DNA from: Mesosutterella faecium
Lineage (GTDB): Bacteria > Pseudomonadota > Gammaproteobacteria > Burkholderiales > Burkholderiaceae_F
Direction of reading: 5' to 3'
Length of the DNA stretch: 64,000 nt
NCBI RefSeq assembly: GCF_022809315.2
Contig: NZ_JAKZJU020000001.1
Location: 620,001-684,000, forward strand
Made by a program: the position numbers and the translations under genes. Below are positions 43,067-53,102 of the stretch, in pieces. The first letter of the stretch is position 1, and each line of letters opens with the position of its first letter. Below the pieces are notes generated by a model. That model did no database searches and was not told the DNA's origin. It worked only from the letters and a program-made list of their open reading frames with translations.

Positions 43067-44161
43067 ATGGCTATTAAAGATTACATGATCGTCGCGTCGC
43101 GCTGCGACGAAACGATAGAGACGGATGTTGTTGTCGTGGGCGGCGGCCCGGTCGGGCTTTTCCAGGTTTTTGAACTGGGCCTGCTGGAGATGAAGTGCCA
43201 CGTAGTCGATTCCCTGAAGAACGTGGGCGGACAGTGCATGGAGCTCTATCCTCAGAAGCCCATCTACGACATTCCCGCCGTGCCTGTCTATTCTTCGGCG
43301 CAGCTCACCGAGAACCTTCTCAAGCAGAACTGGCCCTTCAAGCCCGTCTACCATTTGGGCGAAGTTGTGACCGTGGTGAAGAAGCTGCCCGACGGGACGT
43401 TCCATGTCGAAACGGATGCCGGCTCCCGATTCCACTGCAGAGCGGTGATCATCGCCTCCGGCGTGGGCTCTTTCGACGCCCGCCCGATGCGGGTGCCCGG
43501 CATCGAGAAATTCGAAGGCAAGCAGCTCTTTTACCGCGTCCGCGACCCTGAGCAGTTCGCCGGCAAGAACATCGTCATCTGCGGCGGCGGAGACTCTGCG
43601 CTGGACTGGACGCTTAATCTGGTCGGCAAGGCCGAAAGCGTCATCCTCGTGCACCGCCGCGACGGATTCCGCGCGGCCGCTGCGAGCGTGGCAAAGATGA
43701 AGCAGCTCTGCGAAAACTGGGAGATGCAGTTCATGATCGGCTCGGTGACGGGATTCGAAGAGAAGGACGGCCGGCTCAAGGAAATCCGCGTAACGGGAGC
43801 CGACGGCATTGTGAGGCGCATCCCCCTGGACTGCCTGCTGGTGTTCTTTGGCCTCCAGCCCAAGGTTGGCCCCATCGTGAACTGGGGCATCGAGCTGGAC
43901 CACAAGCAGATCGTGGTCGACACAGCCAAGTTCGAGACCAGCGTGCCCGGCATTTTCGCCGTTGGTGACTGCAATATTTATCCGGGCAAGAAGAAGCTGA
44001 TCCTGTCGGGCTTTCACGAGTGCGCGCTGGCCGCTTTCGGAGCCTCGCAGTACGTATTTCCTGAGAAAAAGGTCTTCCTGCAGTACACGACGACTTCTCC
44101 CAAGCTGCACAAGGCACTCGGCGTGCCCGATCCTGCGCACCACAAGGAAGACGCCGAATGA
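43067..44161 (+). CDS. Ferredoxin/flavodoxin-NADP reductase, thioredoxin-reductase-like type
   Basis: A flavoprotein of 364 residues. The FAD-binding [14 protein letters not shown] lies near residue 25, followed by [19 protein letters not shown], which in true thioredoxin reductases is not present; the NADP-binding [13 protein letters not shown] near 170; and [24 protein letters not shown] near the end. The redox CxxC of thioredoxin reductase is missing, as expected for the type 2 ferredoxin-NADP reductases of betaproteobacteria and Firmicutes. Single gene; converges with mrp. Confidence 0.93.
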   Translation: MAIKDYMIVASRCDETIETDVVVVGGGPVGLFQVFELGLLEMKCHVVDSLKNVGGQCMELYPQKPIYDIPAVPVYSSAQLTENLLKQNWPFKPVYHLGEVVTVVKKLPDGTFHVETDAGSRFHCRAVIIASGVGSFDARPMRVPGIEKFEGKQLFYRVRDPEQFAGKNIVICGGGDSALDWTLNLVGKAESVILVHRRDGFRAAAASVAKMKQLCENWEMQFMIGSVTGFEEKDGRLKEIRVTGADGIVRRIPLDCLLVFFGLQPKVGPIVNWGIELDHKQIVVDTAKFETSVPGIFAVGDCNIYPGKKKLILSGFHECALAAFGASQYVFPEKKVFLQYTTTSPKLHKALGVPDPAHHKEDAE

Positions 44162-44212
44162 AGACCCGACCCGCCGCCTTGGGCGGCGGGGGGGCCAATG
44201 TGCCGCGGCCGG

Positions 44213-45289
44213 TCAGGCCTTTACCGGCTTGATTTTAGGCAGCGACGCGGAATGATCGACGGGCAGCTGCGAAAGGGCCGCGGCCGCCTTGCGGGCAATG
44301 CTGAGGAAAAGGCCTGCAGTCTCGCTTTCCGGCTCCGCGATGACGGTGGGCCGCCCGGAGTCAGCTTCCTGCCGGATCGCAGGGTCCAGCGGCAGGCTGC
44401 CCAGGATCGGCACGTCGTACTGCTCTGAGAGCCGCTTGGCGCCGCCCTCGCCGAAGATCCGTTCCAAGTGTCCGCAGTGAGGGCAGCGAAAGAGCGCCAT
44501 GTTCTCGACGACGCCTAACACCGGCACATTGACCTTTCTGAACATCATGAGGCCTTTTCTGGCGTCCAGGGTGGCGATCTCCTGGGGAGTCGTGACGACC
44601 ACGGCGCCGGTCACGGGCACCTGCTGGGTGAGCGTGAGCTGCACGTCACCTGTTCCGGGGGGCATGTCGACCACGAGGTAGTCAAGGTCGCTCCACCGGG
44701 TCTGGAAGAGGAGCTGCTGGAGGGCGGAGGACACCATCGGGCCGCGCCAGATAACAGGATCCTCGGGGTTGATCAGGAAGCCGATGGAGTTGACCTGCAG
44801 CCCGTAGGCCGTGTTCGGGGTCATGGTCTTGCCGTCCTCGCAGGCGGGGATGGCGTTCACGCCCAGCATGGCGGGCTGGCTGGGGCCGTAGATGTCCGCA
44901 TCGAGCATGCCCACGCGGGCGCCTTCCGCAGACAGGGCGAGCGCCAGGTTGGCCGCGATGGTGGACTTGCCGACGCCGCCCTTGCCGGAGGAGACGGCGA
45001 TGATGTTCTTCACGCCGGGCAGAACGCGCAGCAGCGGCTGGACCTTGTGGGCCCGGATCCGCTGCTCTACTTCGACCTCCGCTTCGATGCCGTTTTCCGC
45101 GAGGGCCTTCAGAATGGAGCCGCGCAGCGGCCCGATCTGCGTCTTTGCGGGATAGTCGAGACGGATCTCGATGCGGGTTTTCCTCTCCGAGGCGTCGATC
45201 CCAGCGATTTCTCCGCTGTCCCCGAGTCCTTTGCCGGTGTTCGGGTCCGTGACGGAGTTCAGGATTTTTTCAATTTGATCTTTGGTCAT
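44213..45289 (-). CDS. apbC: Fe-S cluster carrier ATPase Mrp/ApbC
   Basis: 358 residues. An N-terminal DUF59 (MIP18-like) domain (residues 1-85) is followed by a ParA/MinD-type ATPase with deviant Walker A SGKGGVGKSTIAANLA (about residue 105), VDMPPGTGDVQLTL, and the cluster-binding CPHC in MALFRCPHCGHLERIF. It transfers Fe-S clusters to apoproteins. It is divergent from metG, a pairing seen in many proteobacteria. Confidence 0.96.
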   Translation of the reverse strand: MTKDQIEKILNSVTDPNTGKGLGDSGEIAGIDASERKTRIEIRLDYPAKTQIGPLRGSILKALAENGIEAEVEVEQRIRAHKVQPLLRVLPGVKNIIAVSSGKGGVGKSTIAANLALALSAEGARVGMLDADIYGPSQPAMLGVNAIPACEDGKTMTPNTAYGLQVNSIGFLINPEDPVIWRGPMVSSALQQLLFQTRWSDLDYLVVDMPPGTGDVQLTLTQQVPVTGAVVVTTPQEIATLDARKGLMMFRKVNVPVLGVVENMALFRCPHCGHLERIFGEGGAKRLSEQYDVPILGSLPLDPAIRQEADSGRPTVIAEPESETAGLFLSIARKAAAALSQLPVDHSASLPKIKPVKA

Positions 45290-45483
45290 GGGCTTGGTTG
45301 CGTCCTCACAAAACTCCGTCCATTATCCCACGCCGCCTAGAAGCAGCCGCAGACCATCCGGCAGGCACCGCCGGCTCTCCGCGCCCGAAGCCCTGCTCAA
45401 AAGGCGGCCCGCCCGGGCCGTGGCCGCGCCGGGTAGAGATAAAATAAAACTTTCATTTCCTTTTCTCTGCGTCCAAAAAATCC

Positions 45484-47547
45484 ATGAGCAAACGCAACAT
45501 TTTTATAACAACAGCTCTGCCTTACGCCAACGGCCCGTTTCACATCGGGCACATCACGGAATATATCCTGGCCGACACCTGGGTGCGCCATGAGCGGATG
45601 ATGGGCAACAATGTCGTCTTCGTCGGCGCGGACGACACCCACGGGGCGCCCATGATGATCGCAGCGGAAAAAAAAGGAGTCACCCCGCAGGAGTTTGTGG
45701 CCCAGATCCGAGCCGGACGCAAGCAGTACCTCGACGGCTTCCACATCAAGTTCGACTGGTGGTACACAACGGATTCTCCTGAAAACGTGAAGCTCTCGCA
45801 GGAGATTTACCGCCGCCTGAAGGCGGCCGGCATGATCTATACGAAAAGCGTGACGCAGTACTATGACACGCAGAAGAAGATGTTTCTGGCGGACCGCTAT
45901 ATCAAAGGAAAGTGCCCGCACTGCGGCGCAGAAGATCAGTACGGGGACAGCTGCGAGGTCTGCGGATCGGTCTACAGCCCAACCGAGCTGATCAATCCGT
46001 ACTCGGTTCTGACGGGAACCAAGCCGGAGCTGCGCAGCTCCGTACATTATTTTTTCAAGCTGTCGGATCCCTCCGCGAGGCAGTTCCTGCGGGAGTGGAC
46101 TAGCGGCTGCGGCTTGGACGGCAAGCCCCGCCTGCAGCCCGAGGTGCTCGCCAAGGACCAGGAGTGGCTCGGCGAGGGCGCGCAGCTCGAGGACTGGGAT
46201 ATTTCCCGAGACGCGCCTTATTTCGGAATCCCGATTCCCGACGCTCCGGGGAAATTCTTCTATGTCTGGCTGGACGCGCCGGTCGGCTATCTCGCTTCCC
46301 TCATGTCCTACTGCAACGCAAAGGGAATTGATTTCGAGAAATTCCTCTCCGACCCCTCTACCGAGCAGATCCACTTCATCGGAAAGGACATCATTTATTT
46401 CCACACTCTGTTCTGGCCGGCGATGCTGAAGTACGCGGGCCGCCCGTTCCGCGTCCCAGACCATATTTATGTGCACGGCTTCGTGACGGTGGGAGGCGCC
46501 AAGATGAGCAAGTCCCGGGGCACGGGCATCAGTCCTCTCAGGTACCTGGAGCTCGGGATGGATCCGGAGTGGCTCCGCTATTATCTGGCGGCCAAGCTCT
46601 CCTCGAAGGTCGAAGACATTGACTTCACGAAGCAGGACTTCTTCTCCCGGATCAATTCGGACCTGATCGGCAAGTACGTCAACATCGCCTCGCGCTCGGC
46701 GGGTTTCATTGTGAAGCGCTTTGGCGGGCGGGTGCTTGATGCCGCCATGGACGATCCGCTGCTTGAGGCGCTGCGCTCCCAGGCCGGCTCCATCATGGAT
46801 CTGTACGAGAACCGCGAGTTTTCCAGAGTGACGAGAAGCGTCATGGAGCTCGCAGACCAGACCAACGAGTACATCGACCGCATGAAGCCCTGGGAGCTCG
46901 CCAAGGATCCGCAGAAGGCCGACGAACTGCACCGCGTTGCTTCGGTGAGTCTGGAGGCCTTCAGGATTCTCACCAATTATCTGAAGCCTATCCTGCCCGG
47001 CACCGCCAGCAAGGTCGAGGAGTTCCTTCAGTGCGGGGAGCTCACCTGGCAGAGCGTTCGCAGCCCGCTCAACTCGCAGCGCGAGATTCTCCCCTTTAAA
47101 CACCTGATGCAGCGCGTCGACATGGAAAAACAGCTGGATCAGCTGCTTCCGACCCCCGCCCCTGAGCAAAAGCCGCAGGAAGCTCTGCCCGGCGGCGAGG
47201 CGATCGCCCCGGTCTGCTCGATTCAGGACTTCAACCGCGTGGATCTGCGCGTGGCAAAAATCCTGAAGTGCGAGGAAGTGGAGGGTTCGAACAAGCTCCT
47301 GCGGCTCACTCTGGATGTAGGTGAAGGCCGCCCCCGCACGGTTTTCTCCGGTATCAAGTCTTCTTACAGGCCTGAGGATCTGGTCGGCAGGCTCACGGTG
47401 GTGGTCGCGAACCTTGCCCCGCGCAAGATGCGCTTCGGCCTCTCCGAGGGCATGGTGCTTGCTGCATCCGACGCCTCTGGCGGCACGCCGGGCTTTTACC
47501 TGCTCGCCCCGTTCGATGGCGCAAAGCCCGGAATGCGGCTGCACTGA
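45484..47547 (+). CDS. metG: Methionyl-tRNA synthetase
   Basis: A class I synthetase of 687 residues with the dimerising C-terminal extension. [12 protein letters not shown] carries the HIGH signature; the zinc knuckle is [25 protein letters not shown] is the second signature (about residue 340). The C-terminal tRNA-binding OB-fold starts at [12 protein letters not shown] (about 580) and ends with [10 protein letters not shown]. An AT-rich stretch with TAAAAT (45440-45445) just upstream is a candidate -10. Confidence 0.97.
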   Translation: MSKRNIFITTALPYANGPFHIGHITEYILADTWVRHERMMGNNVVFVGADDTHGAPMMIAAEKKGVTPQEFVAQIRAGRKQYLDGFHIKFDWWYTTDSPENVKLSQEIYRRLKAAGMIYTKSVTQYYDTQKKMFLADRYIKGKCPHCGAEDQYGDSCEVCGSVYSPTELINPYSVLTGTKPELRSSVHYFFKLSDPSARQFLREWTSGCGLDGKPRLQPEVLAKDQEWLGEGAQLEDWDISRDAPYFGIPIPDAPGKFFYVWLDAPVGYLASLMSYCNAKGIDFEKFLSDPSTEQIHFIGKDIIYFHTLFWPAMLKYAGRPFRVPDHIYVHGFVTVGGAKMSKSRGTGISPLRYLELGMDPEWLRYYLAAKLSSKVEDIDFTKQDFFSRINSDLIGKYVNIASRSAGFIVKRFGGRVLDAAMDDPLLEALRSQAGSIMDLYENREFSRVTRSVMELADQTNEYIDRMKPWELAKDPQKADELHRVASVSLEAFRILTNYLKPILPGTASKVEEFLQCGELTWQSVRSPLNSQREILPFKHLMQRVDMEKQLDQLLPTPAPEQKPQEALPGGEAIAPVCSIQDFNRVDLRVAKILKCEEVEGSNKLLRLTLDVGEGRPRTVFSGIKSSYRPEDLVGRLTVVVANLAPRKMRFGLSEGMVLAASDASGGTPGFYLLAPFDGAKPGMRLH

Positions 47548-47550
47548 AAG

Positions 47551-47590
47551 TGCAAGAGTCCGCGGGGAAAGCCTGCGGACTTCTTGTGCA
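47551..47590 (+). terminator. Weak terminator-like hairpin between metG and scpA
   Basis: GTCCGC pairs with GCGGAC, and the flanks (TGCAAGA / TTCTTGTGCA) extend the stem imperfectly. The 3' arm is T-rich but not a full T-run. It lies just after metG and before the convergent scpA stop. Confidence 0.4.
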
Positions 47591-47619
47591 GTGGTCCCTG
47601 CCCGCCTGGCCCTTCAGTG

Positions 47620-48450
47620 TTAAAAGAGGGACTCCGGGGCGGCTGAGGCGGTAAGCCAGATGGGCGCGAAGGGGGCGGCCTGCGTGATGTGCACCAGCTC
47701 TTCCTTGGCGAGCTCCAGGATGGCCAGGAAGAATACCAGCGCCTCCCGGGGCGTGCGGCTTTCTGAAATGAGCGCAGAGAATTCGATGTAGGGCTTCGCC
47801 TGCAGTTCGCGCAGCGTCCGGCTCATATACTCGCGTATGGACAGCTCCTCGCGGCTCACGCTGTGGTTTCCGCGCAGCGCCAGGCCTTTCAGTACGCGCG
47901 CCCAGGCCGACTGCAGTTCGGAGAGGCTTGCCTCTGGCAGCCTCTCATCGTCAGCCTCTTCCAGCCGGACGCTTACCTCGGAGAAGTCCCGCCCGCAGAT
48001 GGGCAGCTCGTCGAGCTCCTGTGCGCCGCGCTTGATTTTCTCATACTCGATCAGACGCCTCATCAGCTCGGCCTTAGGATCTTCGGCCTCCTCACCGGTA
48101 TCCGTTTTCCTCACAGGCAGCAGGAGCTGGCTTTTGATGGAAGTCAGGTAGGCGGCCATAACCAGGTAGTCTCCTGCCAGATCGAGGTTGTGCGCCCGGA
48201 TGAGTTCGACGTAGGCGACATACTGCTGCGTGAGTGTCGCCATCGGTATGTCCATGATGTCGAACTTCTGCCTGCGGATCAGGTACAGCAGCAGGTCGAG
48301 CGGGCCTTCGAAGGAGCGCAGAAACACCACGAGCGCGTCGGGCGGGATGTAAAGCCCGTCGGGAAGGCGCGACATCGGTACCCCGTAGAGTTTTGCGACG
48401 GGATCTTCAGAGGGCAGCAGAGTGTCTTGCGGCTGGGCTGCGGCGTCCAA
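47620..48450 (-). CDS. scpA: Segregation and condensation protein A
   Basis: ScpA is the kleisin that bridges the SMC dimer in the condensin complex. The 276-residue protein begins with a variable 35 residues, followed by the family block VFLRSFEGPLDLLLYLIRRQKFDIMDIPMATLTQQYV and DYLVMAAYLTSIKSQLLLP; the C-terminal winged helix is the region ALVFFLAILELAKEELVHITQ. The start appears to be TTG at 48450; a Met 25 codons later is possible. scpB is not adjacent. Confidence 0.93.
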   Translation of the reverse strand: MDAAAQPQDTLLPSEDPVAKLYGVPMSRLPDGLYIPPDALVVFLRSFEGPLDLLLYLIRRQKFDIMDIPMATLTQQYVAYVELIRAHNLDLAGDYLVMAAYLTSIKSQLLLPVRKTDTGEEAEDPKAELMRRLIEYEKIKRGAQELDELPICGRDFSEVSVRLEEADDERLPEASLSELQSAWARVLKGLALRGNHSVSREELSIREYMSRTLRELQAKPYIEFSALISESRTPREALVFFLAILELAKEELVHITQAAPFAPIWLTASAAPESLF

Positions 48451-48467
48451 TTGCGGAAGGAATCCTC

Positions 48468-48508
48468 AAAAAAGGGCACGGAAGGCGGCCAAAACCGCCC
48501 CCGTGCCC
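48468..48508 (-). terminator. Intrinsic terminator downstream of maeA
   Basis: GGGCACGG (48474-48481) pairs with CCGTGCCC (48501-48508), and an inner stem GGCGG/CCGCC extends it. On the minus strand six T follow. It lies about 25 bases after the malic enzyme stop and before scpA. Confidence 0.78.
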
Positions 48509-48534
48509 TGCCGGTGCTTCAGGCGACCGAATGG

Positions 48535-50157
48535 TTACTCGTAGTCGGGCACGTACATGCGGTCCTTCACGTACTGCACGATATCCGCGGGCTGCTCAAT
48601 CTGCGCAGTGCCGTTGCGAAGGGCGAGCTTGATGATGTTCACAGCGACGGCGAGCGAAATGTCGCGCACGCGGGTGAGCGAGGGGTAGAGCGAGCCCTGC
48701 GCCAGATCTTCCGGAGTCACCATGTCGGCGCAGGTGTGGGCAGCCGACAGGAACACGTCCTCTCCCAGCTCCTTGCAGCGGCCGAGGATCGCGCCCAGGC
48801 CGATGCCAGGGAAGACATAGGAGTTGTTGCCCTGGCGCGGCACGAACGTCTTGCCCTTGTAGGTGACGGGGCTGAACGGAGAGCCGCAGCTGAACAGCGC
48901 TCTGCCGTCAGACCAGGTGTAGGCCTGCTCAGCTGTGCACTCGGCCTTGGAGGTCGGGTTCGAGAGCGCGAAGATAATGGGCCGCTCGTTGATTTCGGCC
49001 ATCGCCTTGACCACGCTTTCTGTGAAGGCGCCGGACTGGGCGGACAGGCCGACGATCGCCGTCGGGCGAATGCGGCGGATGCATTCCTCAAAGTCGGTGC
49101 AGGGCTCCAGATCCTTGGCGAACGGGGCCTTGTGGCGCGCAAGTGTTTCGCGCCCGGAGGTCACCAGTCCCTTGGAGTCAAAGAGGTAGAGCCTGCTCAG
49201 GGCGTCTTCCCTGCTGATGCCGGTCTCCGTCATGGCGGCGGCGATCAGGTTGGCCACGCCCGTTGCGGCTTCGCCCGCACCGAGGAAGAGGATCTTCTCA
49301 TCCGAGAGGCGGGAGTTCTTCGCCTTCATGGCGGAGAAGAACCCGGCTACGACGATGGAGGCAGTTCCCTGAATGTCATCGTTGTAGCAGCAGTACCGCG
49401 AACGATAGCGCTCAAGCAGGTCGAAGGCATGGTTGTTGCCGAAGTCCTCGAACTGGACGACGCAGCTGGGCCAGCGCTTGTGCACCGCCTGGAAGAACTC
49501 CTCGATGAAGTCGTCGTATTCCTTGCCGGAGACGCGCTTGTGCTTGTGGCCCAGATAGAGCGGGTCGCTGAGATAGCGTTCGGTATCCGTGCCGACATCG
49601 AGCGTGACGGGCAGGGTTCTGCGGGGATCTACGCCGGCGCAGGCAGTGTACAGGCCGAGCTTGCCCACCGGGATGCCCATGCCGTTCACGCCGAGGTCTC
49701 CCAGCCCGAGGATGCGCTGGCCGTCGGTCACCACGATCATGTCGACCTCCTGCTGGGGAGCGTTCGCGATCAGCTCATCGAGATGCCCCTTGTCCTCGAT
49801 CGAGAGGAAGAGCCCGCGGGGGAAGCGGTAGAGGTGGCTGTATTTCTGGCAGACTTCGCCCACCGTCGGGGTGTAGACCAGCGGAAGGATCTCCTCGACA
49901 TAGTCCATCACGAGCCGGAAGAAAAGCGTTTCGTTGGCGGCGCGCAGCCCGTCGAGGAACAGAGCCTTCTGATAAGGCGTATCAAAGGAGCGCAGCTGCT
50001 CGATCATCGCTTCGGCCTGTAGCCTGATGTTGCTCGGCACCGGGGGAAGCAGTCCCCGGAGCCCGAGTTCAGCGCGTTCCTGCTCGGTGTAGGCGGTTCC
50101 CTTGCTGAGCACTCCGTTTTGCAGGAGCGCAGCTCCTTTTAACGTTTGACATGCCAT
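48535..50157 (-). CDS. maeA: NAD-dependent malic enzyme
   Basis: The enzyme oxidatively decarboxylates malate to pyruvate, linking the TCA cycle to pyruvate. The 540-residue protein has the N-terminal malic domain with YTPTVGEVCQKYS, the catalytic Tyr/Lys region (VVTDGQRILGLGDLGVNGMGIPVGKL), metal-binding EDFGNNHAF and CYNDDIQGTA, and the dinucleotide motif FLGAGEAATGVANLI. Length and motifs are those of the large (MaeA/eukaryotic-like) type, usually NAD-specific, though NADP use cannot be excluded. It is monocistronic with a strong terminator. Confidence 0.94.
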   Translation of the reverse strand: MACQTLKGAALLQNGVLSKGTAYTEQERAELGLRGLLPPVPSNIRLQAEAMIEQLRSFDTPYQKALFLDGLRAANETLFFRLVMDYVEEILPLVYTPTVGEVCQKYSHLYRFPRGLFLSIEDKGHLDELIANAPQQEVDMIVVTDGQRILGLGDLGVNGMGIPVGKLGLYTACAGVDPRRTLPVTLDVGTDTERYLSDPLYLGHKHKRVSGKEYDDFIEEFFQAVHKRWPSCVVQFEDFGNNHAFDLLERYRSRYCCYNDDIQGTASIVVAGFFSAMKAKNSRLSDEKILFLGAGEAATGVANLIAAAMTETGISREDALSRLYLFDSKGLVTSGRETLARHKAPFAKDLEPCTDFEECIRRIRPTAIVGLSAQSGAFTESVVKAMAEINERPIIFALSNPTSKAECTAEQAYTWSDGRALFSCGSPFSPVTYKGKTFVPRQGNNSYVFPGIGLGAILGRCKELGEDVFLSAAHTCADMVTPEDLAQGSLYPSLTRVRDISLAVAVNIIKLALRNGTAQIEQPADIVQYVKDRMYVPDYE

Positions 50158-50267
50158 GTCGTCTGGTCCTTAAAAAAATAAAACTTCAGTGTTATTGGTT
50201 GCGGCCTGAAGATCGAGGCGAAGCCTTATTTTCCATCAATCCGAGGCCGGGTGGTTTTATAGGCCTA

Positions 50268-50279
50268 CCTCTTAAGAGG
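50268..50279. promoter_or_regulatory. Perfect 12-bp palindrome upstream of maeA
   Basis: CCTCTTAAGAGG is a perfect palindrome in the 144-base gap between maeA and cpoB, about 110 bases upstream of maeA and close to the end of cpoB. It could be an operator or a short hairpin after cpoB; nothing else supports either. Confidence 0.25.
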
Positions 50280-50301
50280 CACTATTCGGTCTGTGCGGGC
50301 T

Positions 50302-51147
50302 TTACCGGGTCTTTTTCCGGGTGGCCGGCGCAGCCTTTCTCGTGGCAGGCTGCTTGACCGCAGGTTTTTCCACCGGCAGCGCGGGCTTGAGCTCTGCCAT
50401 CCTCTGGTCCGCAAGCTTGCTCTGTTCGGTGTCGGGGTAGCGCTTCTTCAGGGCATCGTACGTGGCATAGGCCGCGCGCACGTTGCCGAGGGCGGTCTGG
50501 GCCGAGGCGAGGGACAGCATCGCGTCGGGCACGCGCTTGGAGCCCGAGAAGTCACGGATGACGCGTTCCTGGGCGGAGGCGGCCTCGCTGTACTGCTGCA
50601 GCGCAAAGAAGGCGTTGCCCTGCCAGTAAAGGGCTTCGGGAAGGTACGGCGAGCGGGGGTTGAGGGCGTCAAGCTGCTGGAACTGCGTGATGCTGTCCTG
50701 GTACTTCCCGGCCTGGAAGGCGGACATGCCCGCGTCGTAGAGCGACTTCTCCCGGGGCTGGACCTGAACTTTCGCTCCGTCGACCTGAACGGTCTGGGGC
50801 TCGACCTTGGCGATCCTTGCGTTCATCGCGCGCAGGCGGCTGTCAAGATCTGTGTAAAGGTCCTTCGTGTTTTTCTGCTGCTGGGCGAGCTGGTTTTCCA
50901 GAACCTCGATGCGGCCGGAAAGCTGCGCCTGCGTCTGCCGGATGGCGTCGACCTGGTTGCTGACGGCCAGGTTGGCCTTCTGGGCGCTCTCCAGCTGGCT
51001 GATCTGGCTCTGCATGGTCACCATCTGCTTGCGCATGGCGTTAATGGCCAGGCGCGCCTCGTCATCCGAGAAAAACGCGTTGGCGCTGGACATGCAGCCG
51101 ACGCCCGCCGCCAGGGCGGCTATCAGTGGTAAAGGCCTGAACATCAT
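50302..51147 (-). CDS. cpoB: Cell division coordinator CpoB (YbgF)
   Basis: A periplasmic protein of 281 residues: signal peptide (to about residue 24, ANA-FF), a coiled-coil trimerisation region (about 27-105, with many Gln/Leu heptads such as MVTMQSQISQLESAQKANL), then TPR repeats (about 140-255). CpoB coordinates PBP1B with the Tol system during septation. It follows pal after a terminator hairpin, the conserved tolB-pal-cpoB order. The last 30 residues are basic and low in complexity. Confidence 0.94.
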   Translation of the reverse strand: MMFRPLPLIAALAAGVGCMSSANAFFSDDEARLAINAMRKQMVTMQSQISQLESAQKANLAVSNQVDAIRQTQAQLSGRIEVLENQLAQQQKNTKDLYTDLDSRLRAMNARIAKVEPQTVQVDGAKVQVQPREKSLYDAGMSAFQAGKYQDSITQFQQLDALNPRSPYLPEALYWQGNAFFALQQYSEAASAQERVIRDFSGSKRVPDAMLSLASAQTALGNVRAAYATYDALKKRYPDTEQSKLADQRMAELKPALPVEKPAVKQPATRKAAPATRKKTR

Positions 51148-51161
51148 GGTTTGCTCACCGG

Positions 51162-51201
51162 TAAAAAAAGGTCCCGCCGCGCCGGCTGGCGTCGGCAGGA
51201 C
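51162..51201 (-). terminator. Intrinsic terminator or attenuator between pal and cpoB
   Basis: GTCCCGCCG (51171-51179) pairs with CGGCAGGAC (51193-51201), with one G-U wobble in RNA. On the minus strand seven T follow. It lies between the pal stop and the cpoB start, so cpoB expression probably needs partial read-through. Confidence 0.66.
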
Positions 51202-51217
51202 GAGTTAAAGGGTCGTC

Positions 51218-51760
51218 TCAGCGATAGCGGATGTCAGCGCGGCGGTTCTTGGCCCACGCCTGTTCGTTAGAGCCCTGGACGGCGGGTTTCTCCTTCCCGA
51301 AGCTCACGGCCTCCATCCGGTCGGCGGGCACGCCGAGCAGCCGCAGCTTCGCCACGACGGCTTCGGAGCGGCGCTGGCCGAGGGCGAGGTTGTACTCGCT
51401 GCTGCCGCGCTCGTCGGTGTTGCCTTCAACCACGATCCTGCGGGAGGCGTGGCTAGACAGGTAGTTGGCATGAGCCGAAAGCATCTTGTCGTACTGCGGG
51501 TCGACCGTGTAGGAATCAAAGCCGAAGTAGACGGACTTCTGGGCGAGCGGGCTGTTGGGATCGTTCAGGGGATCCACCTCCACGGTCTTCACGTCGGAGG
51601 TGCTGCGGGCGGTGCTGTTGCCGGAGGCGGGGGCCGTTGCCGCGGCTGTGGTCCGGCTGGCGCCGGCCTTGTTGCCGTTATCGACGGGGACAGAGGAGCA
51701 GCCTGCAAGGACTGCTGCAGAGACTATGGCTGTAACTGCAAAACGCAGGGAAAAATTCAT
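51218..51760 (-). CDS. pal: Peptidoglycan-associated lipoprotein Pal
   Basis: 180 residues. A signal peptide with lipobox VLAGC (Cys20) and a Ala/Thr/Ser-rich linker (about 25-65) precede the OmpA-like peptidoglycan-binding domain (VYFGFDSYTVDPQYDKMLSAHANYL, then VEGNTDERGSSEYNLALGQRRSEAV). It anchors the outer membrane to the wall and works with TolB. GGAG lies 8 bases before the ATG. Operon tolB-pal-cpoB. Confidence 0.96.
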   Translation of the reverse strand: MNFSLRFAVTAIVSAAVLAGCSSVPVDNGNKAGASRTTAAATAPASGNSTARSTSDVKTVEVDPLNDPNSPLAQKSVYFGFDSYTVDPQYDKMLSAHANYLSSHASRRIVVEGNTDERGSSEYNLALGQRRSEAVVAKLRLLGVPADRMEAVSFGKEKPAVQGSNEQAWAKNRRADIRYR

Positions 51761-51783
51761 TTAAAAATCTCCAAACCTATCAA

Positions 51784-53082
51784 TCATCTGACTAACGGTC
51801 CCCAAGCAGGCTCGCGGATGCTGCCGCCCCTGCTTGAAAGCCGGGTAGAAACTTTTCCATCGGCGCTGGAGGCGTATAGCACTCCGCTGCCGCGCCCGCC
51901 TGAGGCATAGAGAATCAGCTCCCCGTTGGGGGAAAAGCTGGGGGATTCATCTCCGCCGGTGCGGGACACTACAAAATTGGATCCGGTCGCGAGCTCGAGG
52001 ACATTGACCTGGAAGCCGCGGCCGGTTCTGGCAATATAGGCCAGTTTCTTGCCATCGGGCGAAAGGGCGGGGCTTACGGCGTAGCCCACGCCGAAGGTGA
52101 CGCGGCTCGCGCTTCCCCCCGACACTCTTTTTCTGTAGATCTGCGGTTTGCCGCCCCGGTCCGACGTAAAGTAGATCCAGGCGCCGTCCGGGCTGAACAC
52201 CGGCTCGGTGCTGATGCCGGATCCCGTGGTGAAGCGGCGGGCCGCGCCGCCGTTTACGCTCATCAGGTAGATCTGCGTCCCGCCGTCCCTGGACAGTGCG
52301 ACGGCGAGCGTCGAGCCGTCGGGGCTGAAGGCCGGTGCGGAATTATTTCCGGGGAACTGGGCCACTGCACGGCGCTTTCCGGTGCTGAGCTCGTGGATGA
52401 AGACCACAGGCTTTCTGGATTCAAAGGAAACGTAGGCGACCCGCGATCCGTTGGGAGACCACACCGGGGAGATGATGGGCTCGCGGCTGCGCAGTGCGAC
52501 GCGCGGATTCTCTCCGTCGCTGTCTGCGATAATCAACTCGTAGCGGCTCCCCCTGCGCTGCACGTAGGCTATGCGTGAGGCGAAGCAGCCCGGGATGCCC
52601 GTGAGCTTCTGGTAGATGCGGTCCGCGATCTTATGGGCGGAAAGGCGCACGTTTGCGCCGGAGAAAGATGCACTGTCGAGCACCGTGCCGTTCACCACGT
52701 CGAACAGCTTGTAGCTGAGCTCCCAGCCGCTGCTTTTGCGAACGACGGAGCCGAGCGCGGCGGCGTTCACGCCGTAGGACTTGAAGGCGTCCGCCGTGGG
52801 GTTTAGAACTTGGCTGTAGGGAGCCTCGGTCTTCGGGCCGGCAATTCGGAACTTGCCGCTTCTCTGCAGGTCGGAGGAAATGACCGAGCCAATGTCCGTG
52901 CCGCAGGCGCTCTGCCCCGAAAAGCCGGGAACGGCCAGGGGAAACAGGTTGGAGCCGACGCCGGTGATTTCTATGTCAAGCTGCGCATGAGCGGGCAGGC
53001 AGGCGAGTGCGAGGGCCGCCGCGGTGCCGGCCGCAAAGGCCCTGCGGGTCAGGCAAACAGTCGATTTTTTTATCAATTTCAT
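51784..53082 (-). CDS. tolB: Tol-Pal system protein TolB
   Basis: A periplasmic protein of 432 residues: signal peptide (to about residue 33, LPAHAQ), N-terminal TolB domain (to about 165) and a six-bladed beta-propeller (GTDIGSVISSDLQRSGKF; repeated blades such as SPVWSPNGSRVAYVS, APAFSPDGSTLAVA, EPVFSPDGAWIYFTSD). I chose the ATG at 53082 (MKLIKKS) because it gives a proper signal peptide; the longer frame does not. tolQ, tolR and tolA are not upstream; purH lies there instead. Confidence 0.95.
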   Translation of the reverse strand: MKLIKKSTVCLTRRAFAAGTAAALALACLPAHAQLDIEITGVGSNLFPLAVPGFSGQSACGTDIGSVISSDLQRSGKFRIAGPKTEAPYSQVLNPTADAFKSYGVNAAALGSVVRKSSGWELSYKLFDVVNGTVLDSASFSGANVRLSAHKIADRIYQKLTGIPGCFASRIAYVQRRGSRYELIIADSDGENPRVALRSREPIISPVWSPNGSRVAYVSFESRKPVVFIHELSTGKRRAVAQFPGNNSAPAFSPDGSTLAVALSRDGGTQIYLMSVNGGAARRFTTGSGISTEPVFSPDGAWIYFTSDRGGKPQIYRKRVSGGSASRVTFGVGYAVSPALSPDGKKLAYIARTGRGFQVNVLELATGSNFVVSRTGGDESPSFSPNGELILYASGGRGSGVLYASSADGKVSTRLSSRGGSIREPAWGPLVR

Positions 53083-53102
53083 GATCCAGCTATGAAATTT
53101 TA

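Noticed and set aside
45397-47544. 715-codon minus-strand open frame opposite metG
   Set aside because: MetG is complete on the plus strand with HIGH, KMSKS and zinc motifs. The opposite frame has no domain and is a GC-driven shadow, as are the long frames opposite aspS (32699-34582), maeA/scpA (47863-50022) and purH (53223-54722).
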